Assembly: GCF_963576545.1 (NCBI RefSeq) | Contig: NC_083638.1 | Span: forward strand, 24,204,090-24,268,089 | DNA: 64,000 nucleotides | Source of the DNA: Limanda limanda | Lineage: Eukaryota > Chordata > Actinopteri > Pleuronectiformes > Pleuronectidae | Direction: 5' to 3' | Shown: positions 38,301 to 51,298 of the stretch, one piece after another | Numbering within the stretch: the first letter of the stretch is position 1 | Layout: every line of letters starts with the position of its first letter | Notes under the pieces: model-generated | What the model saw: only the letters and a program-made list of their open reading frames with translations | What the model was told of the DNA's origin: nothing | Databases searched by the model: none | Translations under genes and position numbers: made by a program

Positions 38301-41101
38301 CACCAACAGAGGTTCCGATTTTTTTGACCTTGTCTGAAACTAGGTTCAGACCAGCACCCGTCACTCATGGAGTTAGTTAAAGCAGCTATTCACTTCAAGC
38401 TACATGATTGTTACTTCATATTTATCAACAATTTTTATGAGACTGAATTATTGATATAAAAAAAGTGCTTAAAATTCATAATTTACCTTTTGCAAGTTGG
38501 GTCATTTATAGTAGGATAAGGATTAAATAAATATGTCATCAGAATTTACACATGCCAATTCAGAATAATAAAAAAATCACCCAGAAGCTACACACAGTCA
38601 AAACAGGCGGATTTGAGAATTGAGTGAATCCTCATCACAGATGACAAGAGATAATTTGGGCTGAAATATACGACTGCACGCTTCTTTGAAACATTCTGTT
38701 TTTTTTGTTCAAACTCAACCCATTTTGCTGAAAAGCAAATGGAATGTGTCATGTTTGCTCTGCGTTTGGATTCAGATCAGCTTGGATGAAAATCTATAAC
38801 TAAGCTCAGGGCCAAGTAACCTCCACTGTCCATTTGTGTATTTTTCAAAGTTATGGAAGAGTTTCAGACTTCCACTGTTACCTCACGTGAAATCTATCCC
38901 CGCTGAAATACCAAAACAAAGGAGACGTGGGGATAATAATGCTTCATCCAAGCGAGACAAACTAGAATCATACTCGGCTGCAGCCCGACCGTGAAGATGG
39001 TATCAACCACCAACTGTGGCTGGTCACAAAAATGTCCTTTAATACATCCTGTTGTTTGTGTTGCAACAGCAAAATTACAGTTATTAAATCTTGAGTTACT
39101 TAAAGATAAAGATCCACAACATATGACTAAAAGCTTGACTTGATTGTCCTTAAATAACTCCCACTTAGATCCATTGTCTATATGCGAACCATGGAAGGAC
39201 CTATGCAGAAAAAGCCCACATGACTGGCTTGGAAACACAGAAACCAAATGAGAAATGTAATACACATACGTGACATGTCAAGTCAGAGCCTAAACAGACA
39301 AGTGTGGACCTGGATAATGACAAATGTGCGACTGTTTTAAACGAGTGTGGACAGAGCTCTGATGTTATGCATGCTTGTTTCCTATAAGTATTCATGCAAC
39401 ATCGGGACACACAGGCGGCTGACGTCTGGTTTGCATCCTCAACGAAACACCCCCCACCCCCCATATCCCAGAATTCCCTATGCTTCTGGTGAGACGTTTG
39501 CACAGAAGGAGAGAGTATCTGGACCCTGTCAGCATTTCCCCGAAGACCTCAATTATACAGGCCGGCTAAATTAGATCAGCCTTGATTGCTATTTCAAATG
39601 ATGGGAATAGCATGAGGCCGTGTTTTTGTCATTCCCACCCATCCCTCGCTGTCTCATTGCTGTCGGAGTGCTGTGTACAATTCTGTCCAGCTTCATAACT
39701 CACTCAGCAGCTTCAGAGCCGGTGAGTGAGCGAGTGAGTGGGCGTTGCGACAGTGACGAAGGGCTGATGTGGCAGGTGCTCTGTGGATGATCTGAGGTCA
39801 GAGTCTAGATTGAGCCTGAAGAGCTTTTAAGGAAAGACAGGCTACTGACATTATGCACCAGGCATCTGTCACAGTCTGCGGATTCATGCAGAGGAACCAG
39901 TACCTTCAGACTCCATCACAAACAAACACACACTGCCACGCAAAGGGTTGACACCCCCGTTAGAAGAGTGCCAGAACCACAGCGAATACACTGGTGACCG
40001 GGGTTAGTCATCCACAGCTCCACGGCCAAGTCTCCATTTCAGTCACAGGAGCTCATGTGTTTTTCACATTGATATACCAGTCGCTGTTTACTTTATGTTA
40101 TGTGTTGCTAAATATTTATGCATTTGTGTATTTACAAGTGCGTATTGTCATCACTATACAACCTGTGCTCGGGCTAAATCTACTGTAGATCTGTGATTGT
40201 GTAGAATAATCAACAAATGTGCACATAGATTTTAGTGGCTGATAATGCTGAAAGTGTTTTGGAAATACAGACCGTCGTCATTTACAACTTAGAACAATTA
40301 GCTGTTGGTTTACACATGATTTTTGTCACCCCTTTTTCCATGGTGCATCTTCAAAGGATTTGTCCATATCCACTGACTAGTATCTACAATGTTTATATAA
40401 ATAAATGTTTACAAAAAAAGTTCATAAATTGTTAAATGACTGAATTGGTGTTTAATGTTAAACTGTTTTGTGTTGATACTGCAGTGTAGTTTGGCTTCCT
40501 CACATTTTGTCTTCAGTATTCTACTCTAACAATGAAGATCCGGTGAGTGTCAAAATATTAAGTGAAGGAATACATGATTATTTTCAAGCTCTTGAAGGAA
40601 AATCTCCTGTGTAAAAATAAAATGTTTGGTTGAAGTAGAGAGATACAGGCAGAGGAACAGAGAGAAGGAGACAGTGTGTGACTGACATATAAAGCACACC
40701 AGTTCATTATGTAGTTAAAGCTGCAGATCAAGTGGTATTGGTGGTGGTGTGACTGTGCATTCATTGTGAGGCAGCCTGATGCTGCACCAGGTAGACGGAA
40801 AAACAGGCCGTGGAAAATTGAGCTTGGCAACTTTCCCATCGTCAACCATGAATTAAGTCGGTTTATTAAGTCTGTTAAAAAGGAAAAAAAGCTGAGCATT
40901 TTGTTTTAAAACTGATAACAGAGCAGACCTTTCTATGGGCAGCCCAGTCACCACAGTGGTACCTCTGACGTGAATACACTTGCAATTATGTTCCAACATG
41001 GATAAGCTGTCTCCAATTTGGAGTCAGTTTGCTCTGGAGCTGGAAATTGACTTCAGAAAGTATAGAGTGAGCAAGGTCTCAAAGGGTAAGCTGTATAGAT
41101 A
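35366..41101. other. non-coding stretch upstream of caprin1
   Basis: No exon, RNA gene or clear mobile element was recognised. Open frames are short and several use non-ATG starts. Balanced-composition, non-repetitive blocks (for example about 38080-38340 and 39650-39960) could be conserved regulatory DNA, which cannot be judged from one genome. Confidence 0.6.
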
Positions 41102-41193
41102 ATGGATGGATGGATGGATGGGTGGATGGGTGGATGGGTGGATGGGTGGATGGGTGGATGGGTGGATGGGTGGATGGGTGGATGGATGGGTGA
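41102..41193. repeat. (TGGA)n / (TGGG TGGA)n microsatellite
   Basis: Tandem TGGATGGG units of about 90 bp, located 165 bp left of the piggyBac-type relic. Confidence 0.95.
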
Positions 41194-41690
41194 TGAGCAA
41201 GGATTTCCAGAACTGCTTTTGTTGAGCCAGTTAGCAAAAAACTTGAAAATATATTCTGATGAGAGTAGTTTAGAGTGGGTTTTTTAAACTGTGACATTTC
41301 TTGACTAATTAAGCTCACTAAAATAAAGTGTACACACCAACTCATTTTTGTATTACTACCCATGTATTACACACATGGGTCAAAAATGACCCATGTATGC
41401 AAGTGTGAATTTGATAGGAACCTTTGATTTGTAAATGTTTGTAGTTAGGATGTTTACTGTGGACAACTTTTCACATGCAACACTTGTCAGAACTACTTGT
41501 CAGAACTAAACGGGCTGCTTTTGCACATCTGAATCATGTAAGTCTTATTTTAAAAATTTTTTACGTAAGAAAATATTTGATATCTTGTGAAAAGATAACT
41601 GCACATAACATTTGAACATAACTTCCCTCTACTGGTGGGAAAGAGAAATATGTCCAATATTGTTAGCTAGCTGTTAACATGTTCTCTTTT

Positions 41691-41926
41691 AGCTAGCTAA
41701 TGTTAGCTTATGTAAGCTAGGTCAATTCTACCTAACCATAGCTAGGTCAACATGACATTATATTCTAGCTAGCTAATGTTAGCTAATGTCAGCTAGGTTA
41801 ACATGACATTATATTCTAGCTAGCTAATGTTAGCTTATGTCAGCTAGGTCAATTCTAGCTAACGATAGCTAGGTCAACATGACATTCTATTCTAGCTAGC
41901 TAATGTTAGATAATGTCAGCTAGGTC
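41691..41926. repeat. four-copy tandem repeat, alternating about 76 and 51 bp
   Basis: Each copy starts AGCTAGCTAATGTTAG and ends near ACATGACATTATATTCT. Copies 1 and 3 contain an extra block of about 25 bp (AATTCTAGCTAACGATAGCT type) that copies 2 and 4 lack, giving a long-short-long-short pattern. It is very rich in AGCT and CTAG palindromes. Confidence 0.9.
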
Positions 41927-42027
41927 AACAAAATACAACTTGAAATAGAACAGTATACTGTATACTGTATACTTTATCAACTGATATTTGAAAATATAAT
42001 TTGATTTTCTTTATCCACAGTGTAAGT

Positions 42028-42135
42028 ATGGCTTTTCACAGTCATTCCAGATTTACAGCTGAACAGGTCATAGAGATGCTTAATGAAGAACAGGATGAAG
42101 ATGAAGCAGTTCTTGATCCTGATTCCGCATTTTAA
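42028..42135 (+). pseudogene. piggyBac transposase N-terminal fragment
   Basis: The ATG at 42028 opens a 35-codon frame (MAFHSHSRFTAEQVIEM, then an acidic run of Glu and Asp), ended by TAA at 42133 exactly where the minisatellite begins. A short basic start, a predicted helix and then an acidic patch are usual for the beginning of piggyBac-family transposases. The pyrimidine tract ending CCACAG at 42020 just upstream suggests a former 5' intron. Identity rests on the general pattern and on the C-terminal partner at 43748-43912. Confidence 0.55.
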
Positions 42136-43735
42136 CGGCAGAAAAGTTGTCAGTTTTTATGCCGCTTTTTAACGGCAGAAAAGTTGTCCGTTTTTATGCC
42201 GCTTTTTAACGGAAGAAAAGTTGTCCGTTTTTATAGGCAGAAAAGTTGTCCGTTCTTATGCCGCTTTTTAACGGCAGAAAAGTCGTTGGTTTTAATGCCG
42301 CTTTTTAACGGCAGAAAAGTTGTCTGTTTTTATGCCGCTTTTTAACGGAAGAAAAGTTGTCAGTTTTTATGCCGCTTTTTAACGGAAGAAAAGTTGTCCG
42401 TTTTTATGCCGCTTTTTATTGGCAGAAAAGTTGTCCGTTCTTATGCCGCTTTTTAACGCAAGAAAAGTTGTCTGTTTGAATGCCGCTTTTTATTGGCAAA
42501 AAAGTTGTCCGTTCTTATGCCGCTTTTTAACGCAAGAAAAGTTGTCTGTTTTAATGCCGCTTTTTATGGCAGAAAAGTTGTCCGTTTTTATGCCGCTTTT
42601 TATTGGCAGAAAAGTTGTCCGTTCTTATGCCGCTTTTTAACGCAAGAAAAGTTGTCTGTTTTAATGCCGCTTTTTATGGCAGAAAAGTTGTCCGTTCTTA
42701 TGCCGCTTTTTAACGGCAGAAAAGTCATAGGTTTTAATGCCGCTTTTTAACGGCAGAAAAGTTGTCAGTTTTTATGCCGCTTTTTATTGGCAGAAAAGTT
42801 GTCCGTTCTTATGCCGCTTTTTAACGCAAGAAAAGTTGTCTGTTTTAATGCCGCTTTTTATGGCACAAAAGTTGTCCGTTCTTATGCCGCTTTTTAACGG
42901 CAGAAAAGTTGTCCGTTTTTATGCCGCTTTTTAACGGAAGAAAAGTTGTCTGTTTTTATGCCGCTTTTTATTGGCAGAAAAGTTGTCCGTTCTTATGCCG
43001 CTTTTTAACGGCAGAAAAGTCATAGGTTTTAATGCCACTTTTTAACGGCAGAAAAGTTGTCAGTTTTTATGCCGCTTTTTATTGGCAGAAAAGTTGTCCG
43101 TTCTTATGCCGCTTTTTAACGCAAGAAAAGTTGTCTGTTTTAATGCCGCTTTTTATGGCAGAAAAGTTGTCCGTTCTTATGCCGCTTTTTAACGCAAGAA
43201 AAGTTGTCTGTTTTAATGCCGCTTTTTATGGCACAAAAGTTGTCCGTTCTTATGCCGCTTTTTAACGGCAGAAAAGTTGTCCGTTTTTATGCCGCTTTTT
43301 AACGGAAGAAAAGTTGTCCGTTTTTATGCCGCTTTTTATTGGCAGAAAAGTTGTCCGTTCTTATGCCGCTTTTTAACGCAAGAAAAGTTGTCTGTTTTAA
43401 TGCCGCTTTTTATGGCAGAAAAGTTGTCCGTTCTTATGCCGCTTTTTAACGGCAGAAAAGTCATAGGTTTTAATGCCGCTTTTTAACGGCAGAAAAGTTG
43501 TCCGTTCTTATGCCGCTTTTTAACGCAAGAAAAGTTGTCAGTTTTTATGCCGCTTTTTAACGGAAGAAAAGTTGTCCGTTCTTATGCCGCTTTTTAACGC
43601 AAGAAAAGTTGTCCGTTTTTATGCCGCTTTTTATAGGCAGAAAAGTTGTCCGTTCTTATACCGCTTTTTAACGGCAGAAAAGTCGTAGGTTTTAATGCCG
43701 CTTTTTTTAGGCAGAAAAGTCATAGGTTTGTATGC
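42127..43735. repeat. 36-37-bp minisatellite, about 43 copies, higher-order structure
   Basis: Every unit contains GCCGCTTTTT, then AACGG, ATTGG, ATGG or AACGC, then CAGAAAAGT (or variants), then TGTCCGTT and TTTAT or TTAAT. Most units are 37 bp and the ATGG variant is 36 bp. Variant units recur in the same order: the rare CATAGG variant is at 42726, 43021 and 43462, spaced by about 8 and 12 units. The long open frames across it are by-products of the repeat, which lacks stops in one register. Confidence 0.95.
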
Positions 43736-43747
43736 ATATTACAGAGG

Positions 43748-43912
43748 CAATGGGAGGACATCAGACAGGAGGGCCAAGTGAAGAGGAAGAGGTGCAAGAT
43801 TTTCCCAGCTGCCAAAGACCGAACAGCCAGCAGCTGGGGTTCCAAGTGCACCGGCCCTGTGTGCAAGGAGCACAAACATGTGATCGTCATTTGTGAGGCA
43901 TGTTTGCACTGA
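43748..43912 (+). pseudogene. piggyBac transposase C-terminal Cys/His-rich fragment
   Basis: Open frame read as QWEDIRQEGQVKRKRCKIF, then KDRTAS, then CTGPVCKEH and CEAC, and the stop codon TGA. This matches the C-terminal cross-brace zinc-finger of piggyBac transposases (family pattern RKRC..C....KDRKT...C..C..PVC.EH....C..C). The second Cys of the first pair is replaced (KIFPAA), so one metal ligand appears lost. The frame is otherwise intact. An AATAAA lies 150 bp downstream. Confidence 0.75.
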
Positions 43913-44407
43913 GATGGCAATTTGCACTGTACCCATACGTTTATTTAATCAGTTTTCTTTTCTTTTATTCATTCATTTTATACATTCACCACAGTTCACT
44001 ACAGTTCAACATCAGTTTTATCGGTTGTATGGTGTATGTTATGTGTAAGTGAGACAAAGTGACAAATAAACATTTTAAATATTAAATGTGTAATTCTTTG
44101 GTCCAAATCATTCCTAAAATAACAATTTTTAACAAAATCATTATTACAGTATGTCTTTTTTTATCACACTTGCATATCTGGGTCATTTCTGAACTTGATT
44201 AACTATTTCAGTTCATAAATTGAGAAAGATAAAATGAAAATAATGATTTGTGATAATCAAAACAAGATATTTAATGAATACTTTGAATATTAAATGATGA
44301 AATAAATTGATTTCCAAAAATATAGCAAAGAAACACTCAGCCGTGCATGAAATAACATTGTAGGTCAATACGGGTTATTTTTGACCCATGTTGTGCCTTA
44401 GAAGGGG

Positions 44408-47400
44408 TTTGCATAGCTTGTGTATCAAAGGGTAAATTCAATGACGCTGAACTAAATCGCACACACTCATGGAAATCAGTTCCCTGAATGTTCCTGATTC
44501 TTTCATCAAATCCGAACATTATTCTTTGGGAAATTGAAATGGCATAAAAACCCAGTTAAAATCTCACAATGTTAAAGAAATGGAAAAACATATATTCCTG
44601 GATCCGCCCTTGTTCTTCCCTTACCCTCTACCAAGTTTTTACACAACCACTCTTGAAGTTTATTTAATGGCACACAAGTTGGCTTGTTCTTTTCTAAAGT
44701 TGTTGTCTTATTAAATGAAAGTAAAGCATATAACCTTCCTCAGAACTTTCTATTTATTTGTCCCGTCCACTTATCTCCTCATCCCAACTCTGTGACGTGC
44801 ACTTGGGGAACGACGTGCTAATCTGTTGGCTGTTTGGCTTGTTGCCTCATTCTAACAAGACTAATAAGCCTGTAGAGCTGCAGCAGCCTCCATATGAACT
44901 CACCTATGTATCTTGGTCTAACATGACATCTGTTTGGCTTCACTTGCTTTGACTGATGTCAAGCTGTGGCTGATCCCTCCTGCTGCTCTCTGTCTGCATG
45001 GGAACGTGGAGGCTGCAGCAATGCTTTTCTACATCCAATGCCTTAAGATTATTATTTGTTAAGTGAAAGTGTTTTCTGTCTGTCACAAGGGCAACAACTG
45101 AAAATAACTATTTTGGGGTCAAAGTATAAGCAAGCCTCTATCATGCCCATTCAGTGCATATCAGCAAACTGGAGGTCAGGGGGTACACATCTGGGTTCCT
45201 CGCTTAAAAGAGCGGAGCTGTGGTTCTGGTTTTAAACACACTGTAACTGCCACAGGAGGAACAGAGAGGGCTTCAGAGAATGCAGACTCTCCTGTCAGTG
45301 AAATAAGGCCAAGCCGTGCAGATAGCCAGCAGGGCTGGTTTCCTCCTGTCAGTGAGGAAAGAAGACCATGACCAGTGTAAATACAGCTCTCCCTCCTCCT
45401 CCTGGCTTTCATTCTCTCCAGCACACTCCTCCCTTCGCTCCATGCATCTCATCTCCCAGATCTTACCACAACTGTAAAATGACAAGAAACAGTGTTCGGT
45501 CCCACGTTGACAGACTCAAACAAGCTAGAATTTATTTTACATATTTGATGTAAAGTCTGTGAATGTATATGTGCCCCCCCTGCACTTCCATGTAAAAACT
45601 CATCTATAATCACGCTTGACATATTTCTGCAGCAGTGTTCTTCAGGACAAAAGCACGCAGGACACAGTAATTACAGTGACCTTACAGATGCAATCAAGAG
45701 CTCAGTGTCCTCCAGCGGTTTTCTTCTCTTTGTTCCACGGGACCATCTTAAACGCTTGTGTTTGCTGCTCGCTCTGCAAAACAAACAAAGACAAGCGGAG
45801 CTGGAGCAGTGATTAGAGAAATCAACAAATCCTCGACAGGACATGAGCGCATCGGGCCTGTAGGCCAGATCAGGTTCTTCGGAAAAGGTGAGTCAATGAG
45901 GGTAGAGGATGAATGGGGGGGGGGGGGGGTGGAATGGGGGGGGTTGCTGTAGGACCAGAGGTGTGAACTCCGAGCTGACGGAGCAGCCTCTCTCAATTTA
46001 GTTTTCCATATCCGTCATGGGAACATCACTTCTATTTTCTTTTCATTACCAGACCAATCTCTCCACAATCCTTCCAAACAACAGTGGAATAACAGCTTAT
46101 TTGCTCTGTGTGGCCTCGGTGGAAGGTGGGCCGGATCCTCGGCTCAGGGCTCGGCGAAGGTAGAAACAATCTTGTGAATCACTGAAAAAAAAAAGTCTCG
46201 CCCTCGAAGCTCTGGATTCTTTCACTCAGTGGTTTAACTGTTTGGAGGACGTTACTGTGCATTCTAGAAGAGTGAATTTAGTGAAAATTTAGATAACTAG
46301 GAGCTACAGGATATTAGAGAAGTTTGATGGCAAATACCTTATGGTCCTAAATGCTCTGATAGGCACAACCCTAGTGTGACTCCCAGCTGGGTGAAGCCTT
46401 TCCCCTGACCTCCTTCAAACATATCTTGTCCACCTTCACAAAGGTATAAAAATGGCCCAAAAAATAATTATATAATTATTAAAGTATTTATGTATCTTTA
46501 AACAAACAATGTGTAATTTCGGGCACTAGGGGTCTCTCCATCAAAACAATCACAAAATACTTTGCTTTTCATGTCATCATAACACAATGTGGGATCGTGG
46601 GTGTTGTTGTCTTTATCGCCATTATCAATTACAATCTGTTAAAGGTAATGAATAAACGTGAACCAATACCAGTGACCAATACAAACAGTGAGAGGAAAAG
46701 ACAACACTGGTTAACCGGCGCCTAACTGGCTAACAGCGTGTTTTTACTTTGTCATATGTTGTGTACAGAAGTTATAGCAGAGACGGTCAAATCCAGAGGT
46801 GAAGTGGATACGATGCAATTAAAAGGCTACAGAATGAGAAGTCACATTGCTTTGAACAAACCTGTGTATGTCTCTGGGTTTGAACATTGTTGGAAACATT
46901 TTGGATAATGTAGGTACTCATAACAAAATGTACAGCATAGGTCTAGTTGATTTTAGACATTTTAAGAAAGATATGTTACATATATATTTAACCAAAGAGA
47001 CAAAATATTATGACTTTGATTAGAAATATACGAGGAAGCAGAGGTCTTTGCAAAACTGTGGTAATTATATTAGATCACATGTTTTGACTGCACAGCTTCA
47101 AAAATCCCCAAAAATGAAATGCGGCTGATGTTTTCATCCACGTTGAAAACATGAGCAGATGTTCCCCTGTCTCGGCTTCTTTGGCCAGACAGGTGAGTGA
47201 TGCATAATGCCATGGCTTGGCACCGCCGCGCACGACTCAGCTCTGTCTCCACCTAATTGTCCTTCCCACATATAGCCTGGTTCAGATCAGACCTGACGTG
47301 TTCGCAGTGAAATGCACAGAAACGCTCTCTCAGTACATGTGTAACACTTTAGTCTCTGCAGGACTTGTTTAAAAAGTGTGTAACTGTTGAGTCGCCCCTG

Positions 47401-50400
47401 GCTTTGAGGCTACTAGTATATCAAAAGAAGATAAAGTCGATGATGGTCGGTCAAATTCCTCTGAAAATCTCCCAGAAAAGCTGAAGATCCTCAGAGAAGA
47501 ATGCTGCTCGCCCAGAGTTCAGTTAAGTGGACGGGACAGGCAGTCGTGTCTGTACTGATTCATCTCCGCATGATCAAAAACTAGTTTTGTCCTGTGAGTG
47601 TGGTCTGACGAAGACAATAAATCAGTGCTGTGTATTTCAAAATAGAACAAAAGGTTATGCGGCCATGCTGTGCAATGTTATCCTGTAGGATGCCTGCTTG
47701 GTCTGGTGCGTATGGCACATCTCTGCCAGGAGTCCTTGAGATAGTTTCCTGCCATAAAAGCATGTGTGAAAAAGAAGAACACAAACCGCTCATTTTCAAA
47801 ATCACGTTAACACCAGAGTGGAACTGGAAAATGTCTGTTTTGAAAAATAAATCCAGGACTTATCTCGTGAGTGAATCAAAGGGATGTTTTGAACATTCTA
47901 TTGGCAATTATTGTCTGCAGACTGTGGTGCTGTCCAGCTCTTCAGTGTGCGTTTTCAAACAGTCAGACACTCGCTATACTCCTCATTTTTTTTTCGTGCC
48001 CGGGCTTAGCTTTTAATGTAACTGCAATCAACCACAACAAGATTTTTGAGGCCCAGCATTCATCCCTCAGAAATCCCACCAAACGTGAGTAGTATTGGAA
48101 TTCCGGAGCACCATGCCAACCGTGAAGCCTCCCTGCGTCTCGCAAGCGCTGCACGGAGGGGCAATTTTCCTCCGGCTGAACTTCCCAAAGCTGCCTCACC
48201 TGGAATCAATCTGTAACACAATCGAAGGGTCCTGACTTGAAAGCCCATTCCTTCCCTTTGAAAGTCTCTTCTTGGTAGCCTGCACGGCGCTGGAAACAGG
48301 CCTTTTGTAATCTGCAGATACAAAAGAGCCAGGGATTGGGACGAGTATCCACCCATCAAAGTGCATTACGCAAACAATCGAGAAACAAAGCTCAGATACT
48401 CCCTGTTTTTTTTCAGCTTTTTTAACTGGGATAATGGGGAAAACTGGGCTTGCGTTTGGAAATGTTAAGTCTTGTTGTCATGTGTTGTTTTCCTCTGGAT
48501 CACGCCGTGTTATTTCTTTTTCCTCTTTTACATTTGACGCGAGTACTTCTGAAGTAACGATAACATTTTAAGCGACAGGTGGGAGTCGAGCACTGAGCTC
48601 CTCAGGTGTAATTTGACGGCTTTCTTTCCACAGCGGCTCTAAAAATTTGCCCTACCGGTGTTCTCTCAGCCCCTCCAATTGGCAAGAGGGGGCAATTAAA
48701 GTTTAATAGCTGTCCGTTCAGGGCTCCTGGGAAATTTAGTCCTGAGTCAACATGCCAAAGGCCATTTCCTTCCTTCATGTCTTTCTCTGTGAGCAAAAGC
48801 TCCCTCAAGCAAAATGGCATCGTAGGCTTTTCCTCAGGGAGGTGGTTTGTAACTGTACTGTAGGTAATGTGCTGTAATATTGATAATAAATGCAAGAATT
48901 TCTTATATATGTATTAGACAGTATCAGATGTCTAAATGATGAGGCTAAGATTCACCGCTTCTTTCCCACATTCAAAGGAATTACCAGTTATTTTTGTGCA
49001 CAATCCTTCAAAAAGGTTATTTACTCTCTCATACATGTGATTTCAATTGAATGATTAGCTGCAATTGAATCAGCAGCGGCGGAGGAGCAGCAGTGTATTG
49101 GATGTAAAGCATGAAATGAAAAGGACATTTGTTCAGGGAGTTTTCTCTCGACACAATCACAGGCCCAAACTTTGACCAACAGTCACAAGCCGACTCTGAC
49201 ATGCGGCCAACACTGTGTCCTTTGCTGCTCTGCAAAGAGTGAAGTCCGGCCAAATTGTACATGCCTCCATTCAGTCTGCATAATTAGTTTATTATGTCTG
49301 TCTTTCATGTTCCTAATTCTCACAAGAAAAGTTTTTTTTCATTCGGTACACATGTGATTTTGTTTCAAACATACTGGTCTTTGACTCACAAAATATTTTG
49401 GACATGACCTTGACCTTTTGTCAAACCTCAGTTTGTTGAATTGACGCATTAAAGATATCACAAAATGTTTTTACATATCCATTTTATTCTGGACATTTCA
49501 AAAACCTAATCCACCTAATGTTTGGATGGATCCATAACTTAAGTTATATAATGATAAGTTAGCAAAATAAATAAATCTAGTTATACATTATGTGACAATG
49601 TTATGTTTTGTTAATAAAACCCTAACTCAGTAATGAACTGTCAAACAACAGTGGAATGATAAACACGTTCTAATTTAATCCTTAAAAGACGAGCAGAATA
49701 GTAAATGGATGTATTTTTCTAGCAGACATTATGAAATGTTATAGTTAGAAAAGACCAGGTTTACTAATAAAATTAACAATGGGCCTGTTTAGTTCAACTT
49801 TTCCATTAAATCAGCCAATACCAGGACTTTGATGTTGAAACTGAAGCATGAATTCAGCCATTATTAATTTCATTATTTACACCGGTGCTTTTCCTACTGT
49901 GAAATATCAATCCTAATGAATTGTTGAAGTACTGTTGGCATATTCTTTATAGATGTGCTGTACTTTCTAAATCATGACTGTGGCAACTGGTAATCTAGGA
50001 TTTTGGCACATGGGCCTTATTTTTAACTGGTTTTACCTGATGTTGTTTTTTTTCCCATAAAAACTGTGTACAGAAAGGCTAAGTTTTGTGGGAGTTTGTT
50101 TTGTTTGACCTTTTTTATTTTCAGGAAACTGGGTAAACCGCTTTTCCACCATACAAATTATATTTCAGGTTATATGTTAAGATAAGATTTTCAACATAAG
50201 AAAAAGACCCTTGGGATTATGTATAAAATATTTACAACATGTGCTTTAACATAACCACAGTCTGTTTTAGAGAAAGTCTCGGAACATAAAACAATCTGCT
50301 CTGTCCAGTGACTTTATACAATCTCTGAATTTCTCTGTAGCTCTATTTCATATCACTGCCACTGAGCGATCTGTTTTCCATTTCAACGACTGGAGTTTCA

Positions 50401-51170
50401 AGACCACCTCTGGCTGTTTGTATTCATTCTTCTTCTTGCAATTGTTTTAAACGTTTGAACTTGTTAACCCTCGGCTCATTGTCAGAGCGGCGGAGCTTCC
50501 TGAGTGGTCTAAGAGGGTCTCGGACAGAAGAGCATTATGATTTGACGTTTGGGTTACAAGATTCTGCCGGAGCATCTGTTGGCTCCTTCATTCAGTGCTG
50601 TGTAGTTTTTTGGCCCCGGGCTCTGCAGATTCTTTATCTTTTCCTTCCTCTGCCCTCTCAGACCAGTCACCTCTCCCTTTCAGTCAGCGGATGCAATATC
50701 ATACTACAACAAATTGATTAGTCTTGCTTTTTCCTACTTGCCTCCAGTTGGATCTGACCAATTTGCTGACAATGTTAAAGTTCAGTTCAGCCGCTCAGTC
50801 TCATTTTCTGTGTTTCAGAGCATTTCATGCATTCGGTGCTGTTATTATAAGCTCTAGTTTGCAAACATGAGAAAGTAACTTGCATTTTTAACTGTACAAG
50901 CATAAAATGATTAAACATCTTGAGACCAACAGACTTTTTAATCACCCGATTAAAAAAGTAAAAGACAGCACATCTCAGGGTTTGTGTGAACGGACTCAGG
51001 ACAGAGTGAACACGGCTCTGATCCCCACTCCTCTGATCAGACTCCTTCATGTTTGACTTGCACGACCCCAGCCTCAGTAAACAACACATGCAGCTTTAAT
51101 TGGAATCACTTGGTCACCCTGAAGCAGGATGAACTGGGCTTTGTTGACGGCCTGGCAGCTCCTACAACCT
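44408..51170. other. gene desert segment, no gene recognised
   Basis: No exon chain or RNA gene was seen. It contains a G-run (45915-45943) and, at about 46500-46800, a block whose motifs (TGTAATTTCGGGCACTAGGGG, TGGGATCGTGGGTGTTGTTG, listed in part) look like a fish dispersed repeat. Blocks such as 48600-48860 are non-repetitive, with homeodomain-type cores (CAATTAAAG), and could be regulatory. Confidence 0.55.
45915..45943 (+). repeat. G-run (15 G) plus a second run of 8 G
   Basis: Two uninterrupted guanine runs, six bases apart on the plus strand, able in principle to form a G-quadruplex. Confidence 0.9.
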
Positions 51171-51196
51171 GACACACACACACACACACACACACA

Positions 51197-51294
<98 letters not shown>

Positions 51295-51298
51295 ACCT
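51171..51298. repeat. (CA)n microsatellite
   Basis: About 125 bp of CA repeats with GACA interruptions. CCTGACACAC occurs at the left edge and again just beyond the right edge, so the flank is partly duplicated. Confidence 0.97.

Larger units (their letters stand above)
41359..44407 (+). mobile_element. piggyBac-type transposon relic, about 3.05 kb, body replaced by tandem repeats
   Basis: The ends are inverted relative to each other: GGGTCAAAAATGACCC near the left edge (41377-41392) and its counterpart GGGTTATTTTTGACCC near the right edge (44372-44387), each about 20 bp inside a C-run end. Between them, in order: a four-copy tandem repeat (41691-41926); a splice-acceptor-like tract (to 42020); a 35-codon ORF resembling the acidic N-terminus of piggyBac transposases (42028-42135); a 1.6-kb minisatellite; an intact Cys/His-rich C-terminal transposase segment with stop (43748-43912); and an AATAAA at 44065-44070. 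The DDE catalytic region is missing, so the element is non-autonomous. A TTAA target duplication is not clearly preserved. Confidence 0.7.

Noticed and set aside
42419..43486. Several open frames of 65-88 residues with repeated MPLF and GRKVV motifs
   Set aside because: They are translations of the 36-37-bp minisatellite; the frame shifts with every unit and there is no real start context.
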